This document shows, in pieces, positions 20,830 to 30,687 of a stretch of 37,829 nt of DNA (within the stretch, counting starts at the first letter, position 1; each line of letters starts with the position of its first letter). Position numbers and translations under genes: made by a program. The notes under the pieces are model-generated. The model did no database searches, was not told the origin of the DNA, and saw only the letters and a program-made list of their open reading frames with translations. The DNA comes from Sedimenticola sp. (GTDB taxonomy: Bacteria > Pseudomonadota > Gammaproteobacteria > Chromatiales > Chromatiaceae): positions 1-37,829 of the forward strand of contig JALXAM010000067.1 in NCBI GenBank assembly GCA_026992075.1, read 5' to 3'.

Positions 20830-21729
20830 TCAGCCGAAGCGGCCGGTGATGTAGGCCTCGGTCAGCTCATGGGAGGGGTTGGTGAAGATCTTGTCCGTCT
20901 TGTCCACCTCCACCAGCCGACCGAGATGAAAATAGGCGGTGCGCTGGGAGATCCGGGCCGCCTGCTGCATGGAGTGGGTCACCATGATGATGGTGTACTT
21001 GCGCCGCAGCTCGTCGATGAGCTCCTCCACCCGGGCGGTGGCGATGGGGTCCAGTGCCGAACAGGGCTCGTCCATGAGGATCACCTCGGGCTCGATGGCG
21101 ATGGCGCGGGCGATGCACAGGCGCTGCTGCTGGCCGCCGGAGAGGCTGGTGCCGGGGGTCTGGAGACGGTCTTTCACTTCCTCCCAGAGCCCGGCCCGGG
21201 TGAGGGATCGTTCCACCAGCTCATCCAGCTCCGCCCTGCCCGCCGCCAGCCCGTGCAGCCGGGCGCCGTAGGCGACATTCTCGTAGATCGACTTGGGGAA
21301 AGGGTTGGGCTTCTGGAACACCATGCCCACCCGGGCGCGCAGCGGCACCACGTCCGTGCCGGGCGCGTAGATGTCCTCGCCGTCCAGCAGGATCTCCCCT
21401 TCCACCCGGCACTGTTCGATGGTGTCGTTCATGCGGTTGAGGCAGCGCAGGAAGGTGGACTTGCCGCAGCCGGAGGGACCGATGAAGGCGGTCACCTCGT
21501 TGCGGCCGATGTCCACCGAGACCTGGTGCAGGGCCTGCTTGTCGCCATAGAAGACGTCGACGTCGCGGGTGCGGATGGCCACCTTCTTCTCCAGGAAGGG
21601 GCGTCCCACCGTCTGCGGAGGCGTACTCTCCGCTGCCGCCCCATCCCGGTCGCCGGTTTCGGGGTCCACCGCGGAGAGGAAGCGGGCGTGCTGGCGGGGA
21701 TCGTCCAGGGTGTCAGTCGTCGTCATCAT
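20830..21729 (-). CDS. pstB: phosphate ABC transporter ATP-binding protein PstB
   Basis: ATPase of 299 residues. Walker A is GPSGCGKST, the signature is LSGGQQQR and Walker B is VILMDEP followed by CSALDP; the switch His is in MVTHSMQQA. An N-terminal extension of about 45 residues before the ABC domain is polar and low in conservation, as in several gammaproteobacterial PstB proteins. GAGGAAAG precedes the start. It lies 6 bases after pstA. Confidence 0.96.
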   Translation of the reverse strand: MMTTTDTLDDPRQHARFLSAVDPETGDRDGAAAESTPPQTVGRPFLEKKVAIRTRDVDVFYGDKQALHQVSVDIGRNEVTAFIGPSGCGKSTFLRCLNRMNDTIEQCRVEGEILLDGEDIYAPGTDVVPLRARVGMVFQKPNPFPKSIYENVAYGARLHGLAAGRAELDELVERSLTRAGLWEEVKDRLQTPGTSLSGGQQQRLCIARAIAIEPEVILMDEPCSALDPIATARVEELIDELRRKYTIIMVTHSMQQAARISQRTAYFHLGRLVEVDKTDKIFTNPSHELTEAYITGRFG

Positions 21730-21735
21730 CTTTCC

Positions 21736-23016
21736 TCACCATTTCCTTTCGAATCTGCGGCGCAGCCGGATGGCGGCCAGGTTCATCGCCACCAGGAAGG
21801 CCAGCAGCACCAGGATGGCGGCCGCGGTGCGCTCCAGGAAGGCCCGCTCCGGGCTGTCGGCCCAGAGATAGACCTGCACCGGCAACACCGTGGCCGGGTC
21901 CAGCACTCCTTGGGGCACGTCCACGATGAAGGCCACCATGCCGATCATCAGCAGTGGGGCGGTCTCTCCCAGCGCCTGGGCCATGCCGATGATGGTGCCG
22001 GTGAGCATTCCCGGCATGGCCAGCGGCAGCACGTGGTGGAACACCGTCTGCATCTTCGAGGCGCCCACCCCCAGCGCCGCCTCGCGGATGGAGGGGGGCA
22101 CCGATTTGAGTGCCGCGCGGCCGGCGATGATGAGGGTGGGCAGGGTCATCAGGGTGAGCACCAGTCCCGCCACCAGCGGGGAGGAGCGCGGCAGGCCGAA
22201 GAAATTGATGAACACCGCCAGCCCCAGCAAGCCGAAGACGATGGAGGGCACCGCCGCCAGGTTGTTGATGTTCACCTCGATGAAATCGGTCCAGCGGTTC
22301 CTGGGGGCGAACTCCTCCAGGTAGATGGCGGCGGCGATGCCCAGCGGCAGGGAGAGTCCCAGGGTCACCAGGATGGTGTAGAAGGAGCCCATGAGCGCTC
22401 CCCGGATGCCGGCCAGCTCCGGTTCCCGGGAGTCCCCGTGGCGGAAGAAATCCAGGTTGAAGAAGCGCGCCAGCGCCCCCGCCTCGCGCAGTTGCGCCAG
22501 CCAGTGCTTCTGCTTTTCATCCAGCCGCGTACCCGCGGACCGCGGATGCTTGAACCAGAAGTCCACGTCGTCGTCGGCGGTGAACCAGGCGGTGACGGTC
22601 TGGCCGATGCGTTCGGGATGGCGCAGCACCAGCGCCTGCAGTTCGTAGGCCGCCCCGCTGCTCAGCAGCCGGTAGAGGCGGCGCTTGTCGCGGTGCTTGC
22701 GCACCCCGGGGAAACGGGTGCGCAGGGCCTGCTTGAGCAGCGCGCCGTAGTCGGCCTGGCGCAGCCGTTGTGGATCGCGGCTGCCGGCGGGGTCGATCTT
22801 CTGCGGATCCAGCGTCACCTGGAGCTGGATGCGGGTCTGCCAGAAGGCGTCCTGGGCCAGGGTGGCGATGCTGGCGAACATGAGGGCCAGGAAACCCAGT
22901 CCCAGCAGAATGGCCGCCAGCCCCAGCCGGCGCAGGCGTCGGTCACGGCGGTGACGCCTTGCCAGATTCCGCTGCACCGCCTCACGGATGGTGCGGTTCG
23001 TGCCCGGATTATTCAT
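21736..23016 (-). CDS. pstA: phosphate ABC transporter permease PstA
   Basis: Permease of 426 residues, longer than the roughly 296 residues of E. coli PstA. A membrane segment near residues 28-50 is followed by a soluble insert (about 55-195) that carries no known motif, then the conserved permease core. The core shows YLEEFAPRNRW and the EAA-type loop EAALGVGASKMQTVF. The long N-terminal region resembles the extended PstA of Pseudomonas. It overlaps the end of pstC by 8 bases. Confidence 0.93.
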   Translation of the reverse strand: MNNPGTNRTIREAVQRNLARRHRRDRRLRRLGLAAILLGLGFLALMFASIATLAQDAFWQTRIQLQVTLDPQKIDPAGSRDPQRLRQADYGALLKQALRTRFPGVRKHRDKRRLYRLLSSGAAYELQALVLRHPERIGQTVTAWFTADDDVDFWFKHPRSAGTRLDEKQKHWLAQLREAGALARFFNLDFFRHGDSREPELAGIRGALMGSFYTILVTLGLSLPLGIAAAIYLEEFAPRNRWTDFIEVNINNLAAVPSIVFGLLGLAVFINFFGLPRSSPLVAGLVLTLMTLPTLIIAGRAALKSVPPSIREAALGVGASKMQTVFHHVLPLAMPGMLTGTIIGMAQALGETAPLLMIGMVAFIVDVPQGVLDPATVLPVQVYLWADSPERAFLERTAAAILVLLAFLVAMNLAAIRLRRRFERKW

Positions 23017-24391
23017 AGGCCTCGCGGTAGCGGCGCACCACGTAGAGGGCGAGCACGTTCAACGCCAGGGTGATCAGGAACAGCAGCAGGCCCAGGGCGA
23101 AGGCGGCCAGGGTCTTGGGGCTGTCGAACTCCTGGTCGCCCACCAGCAGGGTGACGATCTGCACCGTGAGGGTGGTCACCGACTCCAGGGGGTTTGCGGT
23201 GAGCCTGGCTCCCACCCCGGCGGCCATCACCACGATCATGGTCTCGCCGATGGCCCGGGAGGCGGCCAGCAGCACGCCGCCGACGATGCCCGGCAGGGCC
23301 GCCGGCAGCACCACCCGGGTGATGGTCTCCGCCCGGGTGGCGCCCAGAGCCAGGGAGCCGTCGCGCAGCGCGCGGGGCACCGCGTTGATCACGTCGTCCG
23401 AAAGGGAGGAGACGAAAGGGATGATCATGATCCCCATCACCAGGCCGGCCGCCAGGGCGCTCTCCGAAGAGACCTCCAGCCCCAGATGTTCTCCCGCGGC
23501 ACGCACCAGGGGCGCCACCACCAGGGCGGCGAAGAAGCCGTAGACCACCGTGGGAATGCCGGCCAGGATCTCCAACAGGGGTTTCACCCAGGCGCGCACC
23601 CTGGAACCGGCGAACTCCGCCAGATAGATGGCGGACAGCAGCCCCACCGGCACCGCCACCAGCAGGGCGATGGCGGCGATAATCGCCGTTCCCGCCACCA
23701 GGGGAATCACGCCGAAGGCCCCGCTGGCGCCCACCTGGTCGGCGCGAATGGCGATCTGCGGGCTCCACTCCAGGCCGAACAGGAAATCGGCCAGGGGCAC
23801 GCTCTGGAAGAAGCGCAGCGCCTCGAACAGCACCGACAGAACGATGCCCAGGGTGGTGAGGATGGCGATAGTGGCGCTCGCCAGCAGGCCCCAGCGAACC
23901 ACCCGCTCCACCGCCGGCCGGGCCCGGTGGCCGGGATGGGTCCGTTTCAGCCCCAGCGCCATGCCGCCCAGTGCCAGCAGCAAGAGCGCCGTGGGCGGCA
24001 GCAGGCGGGAGATCCCCAGCAGCCGGCGGTAGTGCTCCGCCGCCTGTTGCAGCACCGGGTCTGCCACCCCCGAGGTGGCGTTGCCGGTGGCCAGGTTGCG
24101 GATGTCGTTCACCAGCAGGCTGAGCTGCGATTCCGGCAGGTTACGCAGCGATTCGGGCAGCGAGGCCAGAACCAGGCGGGTGATGACCGGCTCATCGAGG
24201 CCAAGCCAGAGCACCAGCAGCAGAAGCGCGGGCAGCCCGGTGAGCAGCGCCACGTAGTAGCCGTGGTAGCGGGGCAGGGAATGGAGCCGGCGCGGGTCGC
24301 CGGAGGCCATGCCGATCACCGCCCGCCGGCCCAGCCACCAGGCGGCCAGCGAAAGCATGAGCAGCAAGACGACGATCAGGGAGATGGACAT
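23009..24391 (-). CDS. pstC: phosphate ABC transporter permease PstC
   Basis: Permease of 460 residues, longer than the 319 of E. coli PstC because of an extra N-terminal membrane and soluble part (about 1-150). The core contains YLAEFAGSRVR and the EAA-like loop GSLALGATRAETITR. The ATG at 24391 is chosen over one at 24457 because the upstream one translates the hairpin leader; GGAAGG lies before 24391. A Pho-box-like site and a run of hairpins lie between pstS and this gene. Confidence 0.93.
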   Translation of the reverse strand: MSISLIVVLLLMLSLAAWWLGRRAVIGMASGDPRRLHSLPRYHGYYVALLTGLPALLLLVLWLGLDEPVITRLVLASLPESLRNLPESQLSLLVNDIRNLATGNATSGVADPVLQQAAEHYRRLLGISRLLPPTALLLLALGGMALGLKRTHPGHRARPAVERVVRWGLLASATIAILTTLGIVLSVLFEALRFFQSVPLADFLFGLEWSPQIAIRADQVGASGAFGVIPLVAGTAIIAAIALLVAVPVGLLSAIYLAEFAGSRVRAWVKPLLEILAGIPTVVYGFFAALVVAPLVRAAGEHLGLEVSSESALAAGLVMGIMIIPFVSSLSDDVINAVPRALRDGSLALGATRAETITRVVLPAALPGIVGGVLLAASRAIGETMIVVMAAGVGARLTANPLESVTTLTVQIVTLLVGDQEFDSPKTLAAFALGLLLFLITLALNVLALYVVRRYREAYE

Positions 24392-24422
24392 GAAAAAAGC
24401 CTTCCGAGGGATCTGGCAGGAT

Positions 24423-24576
24423 GTTGAAAAAGTCCATCCATGGACTTTTTCAACCACGGAAGCGGAAAACGCGGTTTCCCGCTTCCTTCATTTTCAATGG
24501 CTTACAGCCAATGAAAATGGCAGCACCTCCCTGTGCCCCACACAGGCTGTCGAAAAAACTGCATTTTCAACAGCCT
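24423..24576 (-). repeat. hairpin cluster in the pstS-pstC gap
   Basis: Four stem-loops lie in 154 bases: 24423-24454 (perfect 14-bp stem, GTTGAAAAAGTCCA arm), 24458-24486 (imperfect, GGAAGCGG type), 24489-24519 (ATTTTCAATGGCT arm, one mismatch) and 24543-24576 (AGGCTGT ... ACAGCCT, one mismatch). A small CTGTG/CACAG stem adds a fifth at 24530-24544. The first and last share a TGTTGAAAA core. None ends in a clean T-run on the minus strand, so they look like a structured leader or repeats that stabilise RNA rather than a terminator. Confidence 0.7.
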
Positions 24577-24586
24577 GCTGGAAGAC

Positions 24587-24620
24587 ATTCTGGGCCGGAA
24601 TTGTTACAGCTTTGTGACAC
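24587..24620 (-). promoter_or_regulatory. Pho-box-like site and promoter ahead of pstC
   Basis: Read on the minus strand, GTGTCAC-AAAG-CTGTAAC (24601-24620 with flanks) is two 7-base repeats separated by 4 bases, close to the PhoB consensus CTGTCAT-N4-CTGTCAT. Eight bases downstream is CAGAAT (24587-24592) at -10 position. The site begins just after the pstS stop. The pstS promoter at 25707-25740 has the same layout and spacing. Confidence 0.6.
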
Positions 24621-24625
24621 CCGCT

Positions 24626-25672
24626 TCACCACTGCATGGGGCGCAGCTCCAGGGCATCCCGACGGTATCGCTGGCGCTCCTCCTCCGGCATGGGGATCAG
24701 CCCCTTGTCCACCAGGTAGCCCTCTTCCCCCCAGGCCTGCTCGCTGGTGAACTCCTGGAGATACTCGCGCATGCCGGGAATCTTGCCCACGTGGGCCTTC
24801 TTGACGTAGAAGAATAGCGGGCGGGAGACGGGATATTTTCCTTCGGCGATGAGCTCGAATTCCGGGGCCACGCCGTCCACCAGGGAGCCCTGCAGTTTGT
24901 CCTCGTTCTGTTCCAGGTAGCTGTAGCCGAAGATGCCCAATGCCCTGGGGTTGGCTGTCAGTTTCTGTACGATGAGGTTGTCGTTCTCCCCCGATTCGAT
25001 GTAGGTCCCGTCCTCCCGGATGCCGTGGCAGATGGCCCGGTAGCGTTTTCCGTCCTTTTTCTTCAGCGCCGCGATCCAGGGAAAGGCTCTGCAGCCGCCC
25101 TCCATGGCCAGCTCCACGAAGGCGTCCCGGGTGCCGGAGGTGGGGGGCGGACCCATCACCTCGATGCGGTGGTCCGGCAAAGCCGGATCGATCTGGCTCC
25201 AGCGCTGGTAGGGGTTGGGAACCAGGCGCCCGCTGTCGGGTGCCTTGGGGTCCGGCACCTGCTTTGCCAGGGCCAGGAACAGGGTCTTGCGACTGAGATC
25301 GAAGCGGGGTGCCTTTCTCGAATTGGCGATGGCGATGCCGTCATAGCCGATCTTCATCTCCACGATCTCCTTCACCCCGTTGGCCTGGCAACGGTCGAAC
25401 TCCGACCTCTTGATACGGCGCGAGGCGTTGGTGATGTCGGGGTGCCGCACTCCCAACCCTTCGCAGAAGAGCTTCATGCCCCCTCCGGAGCCGGTGGATT
25501 CGATCTTGGGCGTCTTGAACCTGGTGCGCTTGCCGAAATGTTCCGCCACCACGGTGGCGAAGGGGTAGACCGTGGAAGAGCCCACGACGTAGATGTAGTC
25601 CCGGGGAGCGGCCGATGCCGCGGTGCCGGCCAGCAGGCCCGACAGGGCCAGGATGACGAGTCTCTTCTTCAT
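24626..25672 (-). CDS. pstS: phosphate-binding periplasmic protein PstS
   Basis: Exported protein of 348 residues with a signal peptide (MKKRLVILALSGLLAGTAASA). The mature part begins with the phosphate-binding core YVVGSSTVYPFA, then ESTGSGGGMKLF and PPPTSGTRDAF, which hold the phosphate ligands. It delivers phosphate to PstC/PstA. The gene is 234 bases before pstC, and hairpins and a second Pho-like promoter lie in that gap. Upstream is a Pho-box-like site at 25721-25740. Confidence 0.95.
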   Translation of the reverse strand: MKKRLVILALSGLLAGTAASAAPRDYIYVVGSSTVYPFATVVAEHFGKRTRFKTPKIESTGSGGGMKLFCEGLGVRHPDITNASRRIKRSEFDRCQANGVKEIVEMKIGYDGIAIANSRKAPRFDLSRKTLFLALAKQVPDPKAPDSGRLVPNPYQRWSQIDPALPDHRIEVMGPPPTSGTRDAFVELAMEGGCRAFPWIAALKKKDGKRYRAICHGIREDGTYIESGENDNLIVQKLTANPRALGIFGYSYLEQNEDKLQGSLVDGVAPEFELIAEGKYPVSRPLFFYVKKAHVGKIPGMREYLQEFTSEQAWGEEGYLVDKGLIPMPEEERQRYRRDALELRPMQW

Positions 25673-25706
25673 GTGCGTCGTTCCTCATCGGTTGATGACG
25701 GCGCAC

Positions 25707-25740
25707 ATTCTGGCGGGGGTTTGTTACCGGAGTGTGACAA
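25707..25740 (-). promoter_or_regulatory. Pho-box-like site and promoter ahead of pstS
   Basis: On the minus strand TTGTCAC-ACTC-CGGTAAC (25721-25740 with flanks) forms two 7-base repeats with a 4-base spacer. CAGAAT (25707-25712) follows after exactly 8 bases. It shares TGTCACA, GTAACAA and CCAGAATGT with the pstC site at identical spacing. The start codon is about 35 bases downstream of the -10. Confidence 0.6.
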
Positions 25741-25764
25741 AAAAGCCCTGCGCTGTGGCAGGGC
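25739..25764 (-). terminator. intrinsic terminator after tRNA-Ile
   Basis: On the minus strand GCCCTGC and GCAGGGC form a perfect 7-bp stem with a 6-base loop, followed by six T. It lies 15 bases after the tRNA 3' end and abuts the pstS Pho-like site. Confidence 0.9.
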
Positions 25765-25779
25765 AGGGTTCTTCATGAG

Positions 25780-25856
25780 TGGTGGGCCCTGTAGGACTTG
25801 AACCTACGACCAATCGATTATGAGTCGACTGCTCTGACCAACTGAGCTAAGGGCCC
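25780..25856 (-). tRNA. tRNA-Ile (anticodon CAT, lysidine type)
   Basis: A 77-base cloverleaf with encoded CCA. Acceptor GGGCCCT pairs perfectly with AGGGCCC, the T-stem is GTAGG/CCTAC, and the anticodon loop CTCATAA puts CAT at 25820-25822. The D-arm (TTAGCTCAGTTGG) and the anticodon and variable region (ATCGATTGGTCG) resemble E. coli tRNA-Ile2 rather than elongator or initiator tRNA-Met. In E. coli tRNA-Ile2 also lies near rpoD. The C of CAT would be changed to lysidine by TilS to read AUA. Confidence 0.9.
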
Positions 25857-25895
25857 GGAGGAGGGGCCAGGCGCCCGCGGAGGGGCGCCCGCCGT

Positions 25896-27686
<1,791 letters not shown>

Positions 27687-27731
27687 AATCTCTGTCTTTA
27701 TCATGGCTGTCGCGCGCAAAGGTAACGCGCC

Positions 27732-27760
27732 ATTATAGCCGTTTTCCGATGCTACTGGAA
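27732..27760 (-). promoter_or_regulatory. promoter for rpoD
   Basis: A perfect -10 TATAAT (27732-27737 on the minus strand) with TTCCAG (27755-27760) at a 17-base spacing. It lies in the 81-base gap between dnaG and rpoD, giving a leader of about 40 bases to the chosen start. A secondary promoter for rpoD within the rpsU-dnaG-rpoD cluster is common. Confidence 0.55.
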
Positions 27761-27767
27761 CAGGAAA

Positions 27768-29489
27768 TCATTTCTTCAAAGAGTATAGTCGCCGCAACTC
27801 GGCCTTTTCCTCTTCCGTCATGTCGGAAGGGCGCAGCTTGTTGCGGGCCTTGCGGGCCCGGGCCTGCCGTGCTTCCGCCGCCAGTTTCTCCAGGCAACCC
27901 CTGAACTGATCGGCCTCGTCGTCGAAAACTATAAGAGGCGTGGCGGCCAGCCGGCCCAGGTGGCGACGCATGCGCTCGTCCTCGTGGTGCTCCACCAGCA
28001 TGGCTGTGGTCAGGTGGGGGTTTTCGCGCAGGGTTTCAAGGAGTTGACGGAGCACCACGACGCCCGGGTTGTCCAGCGTCTGCCAGCCTTCCGGCAGTGA
28101 CTCCAGCCGGGCCAGGGCGGGATACTGGAGCAACAGGGCGATGGCCCGATGCAATGGCTTCAGGGTGCCTGGTTGCCCCGGGTTCCGGTGAGCACGGTTC
28201 GGCGTCGTCTGCCGGGTTGGACGGGAAGCGGCAAGTTTGGTTCCCGCCAGCTCCGAGAGCCGGCGCTCCATCATCCGGCGAAACACTCCGGTGGGGAGTT
28301 TTTCGAGGTAGGGGGCGGCCAGGGTCACCAGCCGGGCACGGCCGTCCAGGGAGGTCATGTCCACCTCGCCGGCCAGCTGGCCGAAGAGAAAATCGGAGAG
28401 GGGGGTGGCCTGCTCCACCCGCTGCAGGAAGGCTTCGGCCCCTTCCTTGCGCACCTGGGTATCGGGATCCTCGCCCTCGGGCAGGAAAAGGAAGCGCGCC
28501 TGGCGGCCGTCTCGCAGCAATGGCAGTGTCGTTTCCAGCGCCTTCCAGGCCGCCTTGCGGCCGGCGTGGTCGCCGTCGAAGCAGAAGACCACTTCGGGGG
28601 TGGCCCGGAAGAGCTTCTCCAGGTGTTCCGGGGTGGTGGCGGTGCCCAGGGTGGCCACCGCGTTGCGGATGCCGAACTGGGCCAGCGCCACCACGTCCAT
28701 GTAGCCCTCCACCACCAGCAGGCGGGGAATGGTCTTGAGCGCCTTGCGCGCCTCGTATAGGCCATAGAGCTCCCGTCCCTTGTGGAACACCGGGGTTTCG
28801 GGGGAGTTGAGATACTTGGGAGCGTCGTCGCCCAGCACGCGGCCACCGAAAGCCACCACCCGGCCCCGGGTGTCGCGGATGGGAAAGATGATGCGGTGGC
28901 GGAAGCGGTCGTAGCGCCGGCCGTTGCCCTCCGACAGCAACCCGGCTTGCAGCAGCAGGGCTTCTCTTTCGGGTGATCCCCCCAGGTTCTCCATCAGGTT
29001 GCGCCATCCGGGCGGCGCGTAGCCGAGGCCGAAGTCGCGTGCGATTTCGGCCGAGAGCCCCCGCTGTTTCAGGTAAGCGGTGGCTTCCGGAGCGGAGGGG
29101 TGGTGCGCCAGCTGGTCGCGGTACCAGGTGGCGGCCCGTTCCAGGATCTCGTAGAGCGGGCGGTGGTCGGGACCCTGCTCGAAGGCGATCTCCCTGGGCA
29201 GTTCCATGCCGACGCTGGCGGCCAGCTCCTCCACCGCCTCGGGAAAGCTGAGCCCGTCGTACTCCATGAGAAAACCGATGGCGCTGCCGTGGGCGCCGCA
29301 GCCGAAGCAGTGGTAGAACTGCTTGGCGGGACTGACGGTGAAGGAGGGGGTCTTCTCCTCGTGGAAGGGGCAGCGGGCCTTGTACTCGTGGCCGGCGCGC
29401 TGCAGGGGCACACGCTGGTTGACCACGTCCACCACGTCCACCCGTGCGAGGAGCTGGTCGATGAAGTCGGGGGGGATCTTTCCGGCCAC
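27768..29489 (-). CDS. dnaG: DNA primase DnaG
   Basis: Protein of 573 residues that makes RNA primers at the replication fork. The zinc-binding domain has Cys40, His43, Cys61 and Cys64 (ARCPFHEEKTPSF, YHCFGCG). The TOPRIM catalytic core shows LLVVEGYMDVVAL and FDGDHAGRKAAW. The C-terminal helicase-interaction domain (from about 430) is present, with basic and glutamate-rich ends. The length is close to E. coli DnaG (581). It lies 25 bases after the YqeY-type gene. Confidence 0.96.
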   Translation of the reverse strand: MAGKIPPDFIDQLLARVDVVDVVNQRVPLQRAGHEYKARCPFHEEKTPSFTVSPAKQFYHCFGCGAHGSAIGFLMEYDGLSFPEAVEELAASVGMELPREIAFEQGPDHRPLYEILERAATWYRDQLAHHPSAPEATAYLKQRGLSAEIARDFGLGYAPPGWRNLMENLGGSPEREALLLQAGLLSEGNGRRYDRFRHRIIFPIRDTRGRVVAFGGRVLGDDAPKYLNSPETPVFHKGRELYGLYEARKALKTIPRLLVVEGYMDVVALAQFGIRNAVATLGTATTPEHLEKLFRATPEVVFCFDGDHAGRKAAWKALETTLPLLRDGRQARFLFLPEGEDPDTQVRKEGAEAFLQRVEQATPLSDFLFGQLAGEVDMTSLDGRARLVTLAAPYLEKLPTGVFRRMMERRLSELAGTKLAASRPTRQTTPNRAHRNPGQPGTLKPLHRAIALLLQYPALARLESLPEGWQTLDNPGVVVLRQLLETLRENPHLTTAMLVEHHEDERMRRHLGRLAATPLIVFDDEADQFRGCLEKLAAEARQARARKARNKLRPSDMTEEEKAELRRLYSLKK

Positions 29490-29514
29490 GCGGAAAGTGT
29501 AGCAGCAGCGGGGT

Positions 29515-29958
29515 TCAGCCGGAGAGTTTCTGTTTGACCTTGGCGCTCACGGCGCCCATGTCGGCGCGGCCCTGGAGCTTGGGCTTGAGCTGTCCCATCA
29601 CCTTGCCCATCTCCTTCATGGAGCTGGCGCCGGTGGCGGCGATGGCCTCGTCGATGAGGGCGTCGATCTCCGCCTCGCTAAGCGGCTGGGGCATGAATTC
29701 CTGGATGATGCCGATCTCGTACTCTTCCTGTTCCGCCAGCTCGTCGCGGCCAGCCTGGCGGTACTGGGCCACCGAGTCGCGGCGCTGTTTCACCATCTTG
29801 TCGAGGATGGCGACGATGCGGCTGTCGTCCAGATCGATGCGCTCGTCCACCTCCACCTGCTTGAGGGCGGCCAGGATCAGGCGGATGACACCCAGGCGCC
29901 GCTTGTCGCCGCCCTTCATGGCGGCCTTCATCTCCTGGGTGATGCGTTCCTTGAGCAT
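29515..29958 (-). CDS. GatB/YqeY domain protein
   Basis: Protein of 147 residues, all of it the YqeY/GatB-tail fold. MLKERITQEMKAAM is followed by RLILAALKQVE and ends GRADMGAVSAKVKQKLSG. The YqeY family resembles the C-terminal part of GatB and may bind tRNA, but its cellular role is not established. It often sits between rpsU and dnaG, as here, 25 bases after rpsU. Confidence 0.93.
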   Translation of the reverse strand: MLKERITQEMKAAMKGGDKRRLGVIRLILAALKQVEVDERIDLDDSRIVAILDKMVKQRRDSVAQYRQAGRDELAEQEEYEIGIIQEFMPQPLSEAEIDALIDEAIAATGASSMKEMGKVMGQLKPKLQGRADMGAVSAKVKQKLSG

Positions 29959-29983
29959 GGGGTGGGGAATCGGGGAACCGGTA

Positions 29984-30199
29984 TCAGTACTGGCGTTCGA
30001 ACCTGCGGCTCTCGCGGGCCACCTTCTTCTGCCAGCGCTTCACGGCGGCAGCGGCCTTGCGCTTGCGCTCCCAGGTGGGCTTCTCGTAATACTCACGGCG
30101 GCGCACCTCGGCCAGGATGCCGGCCTTCTCCACGGTGCGCTTGAAACGCCGCATGGCGACTTCGAAGGGCTCGTTCTCTTTCACTCGTACGCTGGGCAT
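29984..30199 (-). CDS. rpsU: 30S ribosomal protein S21
   Basis: Basic protein of 71 residues with [20 protein letters not shown] and [13 protein letters not shown], the complete S21 family pattern. GAGGAAG precedes the start. It is the first gene of the rpsU-yqeY-dnaG-rpoD cluster, driven by the strong promoter at 30275-30303. Confidence 0.98.
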   Translation of the reverse strand: MPSVRVKENEPFEVAMRRFKRTVEKAGILAEVRRREYYEKPTWERKRKAAAAVKRWQKKVARESRRFERQY

Positions 30200-30274
30200 T
30201 GCTTCCTCGATTCACATGGGTAAACTGGTCGGGCTTCGTCCTCCAGCCGGCGGGCGGAGGCAGTAAGGCGCGGG

Positions 30275-30303
30275 ATTCTAGCGGCTTCGGGGGCGTTTTG
30301 CAA
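30275..30303 (-). promoter_or_regulatory. sigma-70 promoter for rpsU
   Basis: On the minus strand TTGCAA (30298-30303), a 17-base spacer and TAGAAT (30275-30280). The predicted start is near 30268, about 70 bases before the rpsU ATG. Confidence 0.75.
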
Positions 30304-30348
30304 AAGGAAACCACAGAGAAGGTTGGAATCTCATCTGCGAGCTGGCGC

Positions 30349-30419
30349 GTGGGAGCGGCGTCCCCGCCGCGAACCCAAAACGCGGGTCGGGTTGTTCGGC
30401 GCGGGGACGCGCCTCCTAC
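30349..30419. repeat. REP-B inverted pair
   Basis: 30349-30374 on the plus strand (GTGGGAGCGGCG then TCCCCGCCGCGAAC) and 30394-30419 on the minus strand (GTAGGAGGCGCG then TCCCCGCGCCGAAC) face each other across about 20 bases. This is the family also seen at 1826-1891. It lies upstream of the rpsU promoter. Confidence 0.75.
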
Positions 30420-30477
30420 CAAAGCGTTTCGATCCGGCCGACCGGATGCTCTGTGGTTCAGCCTGGAACATGATCCA

Positions 30478-30670
30478 GTAGGTCGGGCTTCAGCCCGACA
30501 ACCTGAACGCTTTCCCAGGGCTGGTGGGCAACCTTTCATGGCGGGGACGCCGTGAATACATCCCTGTAGGCTTTGCGGCAGCATCCCTGCTGCCGAAACC
30601 CCGCCATGAAAGGTTGCCCACCAGCCTTCCAGCATAATCACGCGATTCGTCGGGCTGAAGCCCGACCTAC
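30478..30670. repeat. nested composite palindrome between rpsU and tsaD
   Basis: The outer part is a perfect pair of REP-A elements, 30478-30499 plus and 30649-30670 minus, each GTAG plus GTCGGGCTTCAGCCCGAC. Inside lies a perfect 28-bp inverted repeat (30519-30546 and 30599-30626) around a 52-base loop containing ACGCCGTGAATACATCCCTG and its own GGCAGCA/TGCTGCC hairpin. With the REP-B pair this fills most of the 488-base gap 30200-30687; no gene is seen. A related element occupies 31796-32191. Confidence 0.85.
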
Positions 30671-30687
30671 CGGAAAAAGAGGCATGT

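Noticed and set aside
24309-24617. Plus-strand frame across the pstC start and hairpin leader
   Set aside because: It overlaps pstC and the hairpins, and its peptide is only the reading of the palindromes.
25780-25856. tRNA-Met for the CAT anticodon gene
   Set aside because: The D-arm, anticodon stem and variable region follow the tRNA-Ile2 pattern, and the gene lies beside rpoD as in E. coli.
30684-30686. ATG at 30684 as the tsaD start
   Set aside because: It is in a different frame from the TsaD protein; the in-frame choices are TTG codons.
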